Part shown: positions 12,966-15,743 of the stretch, in pieces | Position numbering within the stretch: the stretch's first letter is position 1 | Layout of the letters: the number at the start of each line of letters is the position of its first letter | From: Anaerolineae bacterium | Lineage (GTDB): Bacteria; Chloroflexota; Anaerolineae; Anaerolineales; Villigracilaceae | Direction: 5' to 3' | NCBI GenBank assembly: GCA_017303735.1 | Contig: JAFLCF010000103.1 | Span: 1-15,743, forward strand | DNA length: 15,743 bases | Notes under the pieces: generated by a model | Seen by the model: only the letters and a program-made list of their open reading frames with translations | Databases searched by the model: none | What the model was told of the DNA's origin: nothing | Program-made: the position numbers and the translations under genes

Positions 12966-14246
12966 ATGAACAAACGTCTTCTCTCTGTCATCCTGGTCGT
13001 TTTCGTCGACCTGTTAGGGTTTAGCCTCATCCTCCCGCTATTGCCGTATTATGCTGAAAAATACGGCGCCACCCAATTAGTAACTGGTATCCTGGTGGCA
13101 TCGTATGCGGTCATGCAGTTGATCGGCGCACCGTTACTTGGGCGCTTATCCGACCGTTACGGACGCCGCCCCATCCTGCTTGCATCCATCTTCGGAACTT
13201 TCCTTGGCTTCCTCTTACTGGGCTTTGCAGATGGAATCGGCACTGCACTGGCAAATGCATTCAACCCGCAAGTTGCCAACTTATTTGTGCTGGGCATACT
13301 TTTCTTAAGCCGCATGGTAGATGGACTCACCGGCGGAAACCTCAGTGTGGCTCAAGCCTATATCTCAGATGTGACCGATGAAAAAGATCGTTCAAAGGGG
13401 CTCGGAATGGTCGGTGCAGCTTTCGGCATGGGCTTCATTATTGGTCCAGCCACAGGCGGGCTGCTCAGCCAATGGGGCTACGCAGTTCCAGGCTTTGTCG
13501 CGGCGGCGCTGTCTTTCATCAACCTTTTGCTGATCTACTTCTGGCTGCCCGAATCATTGACCGATGAGAAGCGCGCGAGTATGCCTGAAACCAAACCTGC
13601 AGTAACCCTCGCAGCTTTAATCCAGGCATTGACACGTCCCTTCACTGGCGCGCTGCTGACTGCCCGCTTTTTCTATGGGCTGGCGTTTGCTATCTTTCAA
13701 ACCATCTTTGCCCTGTACGCCCTTCAGAAATTCAATTTTCAGGCACGTGATACTGGTTTTATCCTTACGTATGTAGGTGTGTTGTCTGTAATTGTGCAAG
13801 GCTTCTTGATCGGTCGGCTCACCAAGCGCTACCGTGAAGATGTGCTTATCTTGATCGGTTGTATCATGATGACGGTCTCTCTCATTGGGTGGGCACTTAC
13901 GCCCAATGTCTTCTGGCTTTTGGTCGTGCTCGCTCCAACAGCACTCTCAGGCGGCATTCTTAACACCCTACTTTCCTCTACATTAACCAAAGCCGTTCAA
14001 CCTCAAGAGGTCGGCGGGATCTTGGGTCTGGGCGCTTCGATTGAAAGCACCACCCGCATCTTTGCTCCCATCATTGGCGGATATTTATTGCAGGATTTTG
14101 GCACATGGTCACCCGGAGTTTTTGGCGCGGTCTTAATGCTGGGTATCACCGTGTACATATTCTTTACAGTCTTCAATCACCCCATCGCGGCAGAGATGCG
14201 CATCCGTTCGGCGCAACCAGTCCCTGTCTCTACCAACGGAGATTAA
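12966..14246 (+). CDS. MFS transporter, DHA1/TetA-like antiporter
   Basis: Inner-membrane major facilitator protein of 426 residues, consistent with 12 transmembrane helices. Motif A is GRLSDRYGRRP (59-69) in the loop between helices 2 and 3. Antiporter motif C, GFIIGPATGG (156-165), in helix 5 marks proton-coupled drug exporters. DRSKGLGMVGAAFGMG is typical of the TetA/Bcr branch. Substrate is unknown, and resistance to tetracycline should not be assumed. The ATG at 12966 has AAAGGA just upstream and follows the regulator stop by 7 bp, so co-expression with the light-controlled genes is likely. It might export a photoproduct, pigment precursor or toxic compound, but that is speculation. Longer in-frame starts overlap the regulator gene. 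Confidence 0.9.
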   Translation: MNKRLLSVILVVFVDLLGFSLILPLLPYYAEKYGATQLVTGILVASYAVMQLIGAPLLGRLSDRYGRRPILLASIFGTFLGFLLLGFADGIGTALANAFNPQVANLFVLGILFLSRMVDGLTGGNLSVAQAYISDVTDEKDRSKGLGMVGAAFGMGFIIGPATGGLLSQWGYAVPGFVAAALSFINLLLIYFWLPESLTDEKRASMPETKPAVTLAALIQALTRPFTGALLTARFFYGLAFAIFQTIFALYALQKFNFQARDTGFILTYVGVLSVIVQGFLIGRLTKRYREDVLILIGCIMMTVSLIGWALTPNVFWLLVVLAPTALSGGILNTLLSSTLTKAVQPQEVGGILGLGASIESTTRIFAPIIGGYLLQDFGTWSPGVFGAVLMLGITVYIFFTVFNHPIAAEMRIRSAQPVPVSTNGD

Positions 14247-14288
14247 TCCCATACGCAACGCAGTCTTTGGTTTCAAGAAGGAACTCCC

Positions 14289-14960
14289 ATGTTGATTGAC
14301 ACCCTTCGTTACGAACTTCCGCCTGAAGGCACGACACTGTTAGGATACATCGTGCGCCGCATGCACAAAACGGAATGGCTTGTTAAAGCGGCAGAAGCCT
14401 TGCAACAAAACAATTCAGCGGTGGCACTCGAAGCCATTTCCGTCTACGCCGTTGCCTCTGCCACCTCGTTCGGACGTGCCTATTACCAACCCACTTTCAA
14501 CCGTGTCGGTGACACCTTCCGTGAACGCGACCCGCAAACAGGGGCTTTTGTTGCTGCAAAGTTAGTAAGCAGTTCACCTGCGTACCAGATCACCTACTCT
14601 GCCGAAATGAACAACGGCGATCTTTTTCAGGGCTCCGAAACCATCCTTGGCACCACCATCGGCTGGCGCGGACTAGGCATGCCCGCCCCTTCAAAATTTA
14701 TCTTCACATCAAAAACCTACGAAGCTACATTCAACGGCATTCTCACCAGCGAATTGGCGCTTTCGCTCTTTGGAAACACCCAAATTCGCGGCTATGGTTC
14801 GCTCGATTTCTCAGATTCGGAAGGCAACGAAGGTCATCTCGATCTGAACCGTCTGGGCGATGCCATCATCAAGATCAACGATCAACCTGCCATCACGCAT
14901 CCCCTCATCCGCATGATGTGGCTGGATAACGGCAAGAGCCTAGTTCCACAATCTTTATGA
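14289..14960 (+). CDS. Unrecognised protein in the carotenoid-photolyase operon
   Basis: I do not recognise the family. The 223-residue protein has no signal peptide or membrane helix. The N-terminal part (about 1-65) is alpha-helical in character (TEWLVKAAEALQQ; VALEAISVYAVASATS). The rest (about 66-223) is rich in Ser, Thr, Gly and aromatics with alternating hydrophobic stretches, as in a beta-sheet or lipocalin-like fold: YQITYSAEMNNGDLFQGSETI, FIFTSKTYEATFNG, IRGYGSLDFSDSEGNEG. AAGGAA precedes the ATG by 7 nt. Its stop overlaps the photolyase start (ATGA), so translation is probably coupled and the two are likely used together. A role in pigment binding or photorepair is only a guess from context. 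Confidence 0.85.
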   Translation: MLIDTLRYELPPEGTTLLGYIVRRMHKTEWLVKAAEALQQNNSAVALEAISVYAVASATSFGRAYYQPTFNRVGDTFRERDPQTGAFVAAKLVSSSPAYQITYSAEMNNGDLFQGSETILGTTIGWRGLGMPAPSKFIFTSKTYEATFNGILTSELALSLFGNTQIRGYGSLDFSDSEGNEGHLDLNRLGDAIIKINDQPAITHPLIRMMWLDNGKSLVPQSL

Positions 14961-15743
14961 CCAAGAATATCTGGTGGATTCGCCGAGACCTGCGCTTAAC
15001 AGATAACGCTGCGCTTCAAACCGCGCTCGAAGCGGGTACAACCCTGCCAGTCTTTATCCTCGACCCGGCACTTGAGCACCTATCCGCCCGCCGCCTAAAC
15101 TTTCTCTACGAAGGTTTATCTTCGTTGGATAAAGAACTTCGCAAACGCAACTCATATTTAGTCATTCGCAAAGGCAAACCCGTAGACGTATTACGCCAAT
15201 TATTTAACGAAGTAAAAGCTGAAACTATTTATGCTGAAGAGGATTACACCCCCTACGCCCATCAACGCGATGCGCTTATCCAAAAGATTCTGCCCCTCAA
15301 ACTGATCCAAGGGCAGACGGTACATCACCCCAAATCCATCCTCAAACAAGATGGCAGACCTTACACGGTGTATACGCCCTATTCAAAGACCTGGAAAGCG
15401 CAACTCACAAAGATCAAACTGCTCCCAGCTCCCAAAAGCATTTCAACACCCTCCGGGGTTCGGAGCGAGCCGCTGCCAGAATTTACACCAAGCAAACTTT
15501 TCCCAGCCGGTGAAGCTGAGGCATTGCGGCGTCTCGACCGATTTATCAATTTACCAATTACCAATTACCACGACGACCGCAACCGCATGGACTTGGATGG
15601 CACCTCTGCCCTTTCGCCTTATTTGCGCTTCGGGATGATCGGTTTACGTCAGGCAGTTCACGCATCACGCATCACGCATCACGCAGACTCTAAAGGCGCT
15701 GAGATCTGGCTGAACGAACTTATCTGGCGCGAGTTTTACATTC
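14957..15743 (+). CDS. phr: Deoxyribodipyrimidine photolyase, class I type, N-terminal part (cut by window edge)
   Basis: Light-driven flavoenzyme that reverses UV-induced pyrimidine dimers (EC 4.1.99.3). The 262 visible codons cover the antenna-binding alpha/beta domain (WWIRRDLRLTDNAAL at 6-20, PVFILDP, YAEEDYTPYAHQRD, VHHPKSIL, YTVYTPYSKTWK) and the beginning of the FAD-binding domain (RMDLDGTSALSPYLRFG, then WLNELIWREFY). A cryptochrome-DASH or 6-4 photolyase is less likely from these motifs. The start overlaps the previous stop by 4 bp. Two heptanucleotide repeat tracts lie inside the frame, at residues 197-205 and 235-243, without breaking it. The C-terminal catalytic half is outside the window. 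Confidence 0.94.
   Translation, partial: MTKNIWWIRRDLRLTDNAALQTALEAGTTLPVFILDPALEHLSARRLNFLYEGLSSLDKELRKRNSYLVIRKGKPVDVLRQLFNEVKAETIYAEEDYTPYAHQRDALIQKILPLKLIQGQTVHHPKSILKQDGRPYTVYTPYSKTWKAQLTKIKLLPAPKSISTPSGVRSEPLPEFTPSKLFPAGEAEALRRLDRFINLPITNYHDDRNRMDLDGTSALSPYLRFGMIGLRQAVHASRITHHADSKGAEIWLNELIWREFYI
15545..15570 (+). repeat. ACCAATT heptanucleotide repeat inside the photolyase gene
   Basis: ATCAATT, one T, then ACCAATT twice and a partial ACCA. It encodes INLPITNYH (residues 197-205). The 11-mer AATTTACCAAT is shared with the repeat between gap and pgk (minus strand there). Confidence 0.75.
15658..15685 (+). repeat. Four perfect TCACGCA heptamers inside the photolyase gene
   Basis: Four exact tandem copies of TCACGCA (28 bp). 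Seven is not a multiple of three, so the frame shifts through the unit and gives HASRITHHA (residues 235-243). The tract falls in the variable stretch between LRFGMIGLRQAV and the conserved WLNELIWREFY. Confidence 0.85.

Noticed and set aside
15351..15638. A 95-codon open frame in another frame within the photolyase region
   Set aside because: It is a frame shadow; the photolyase frame continues through it with conserved motifs.

Overview
The window looks like a piece of a Chloroflexota chromosome, most plausibly class Anaerolineae. This is an inference from gene content: a membrane-anchored YvcK/CofD-type protein, methylmalonyl-CoA epimerase, a B12-dependent MerR regulator inside a carotenoid/photolyase cluster, and scattered heptanucleotide repeats. 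No rRNA or marker gene is present to prove it. Coding density is high, with no gene-free stretch over 300 bp and no tRNA, CRISPR array or insertion sequence seen.

Region 1 (1-5253, minus strand): the N-terminal 253 codons of a Ser/Thr protein kinase (cut by the left edge), a small single-pass membrane protein with a CCCC run, pgk, gap and a yvcK-like gene. gap-pgk encode the two central triose-phosphate steps. YvcK-family proteins are linked elsewhere to carbon and cell-wall homeostasis. Hairpin terminators follow the small membrane protein and pgk.

Region 2 (5254-6339): a plus-strand gene with the fold of a tyrosine recombinase but nearly all catalytic residues replaced. It is divergent from yvcK, with the two -35 boxes overlapping. 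A bidirectional hairpin separates it from tilS.

Region 3 (6334-8913, minus): an SGNH-hydrolase lipoprotein, methylmalonyl-CoA epimerase and tilS, closely packed. The first gene may be translated from a leaderless mRNA.

Region 4 (8964-15743): a photoprotection island. crtB (minus) and crtI (plus) diverge from a mirror-symmetric control region. Downstream of crtI follow a CarH/LitR-like B12-binding MerR regulator, an MFS exporter, an unrecognised protein and a class I photolyase (cut by the right edge), with gaps of 12, 7 and 42 bp and a 4-bp overlap. The crtB-crtI gap carries an 18-bp perfect inverted repeat in which each arm holds the -35 box of one promoter. TnnACA-type elements recur every 11 bp, the spacing known for CarH operators. 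The likely logic is that the B12 regulator represses both promoters in the dark, and light releases carotenoid synthesis, its own synthesis and DNA photorepair together. The regulator is unusual: it keeps the W-x9-EH photosensor motif, has Tyr where the Thermus protein has the light-state His ligand, and carries about 120 extra C-terminal residues.
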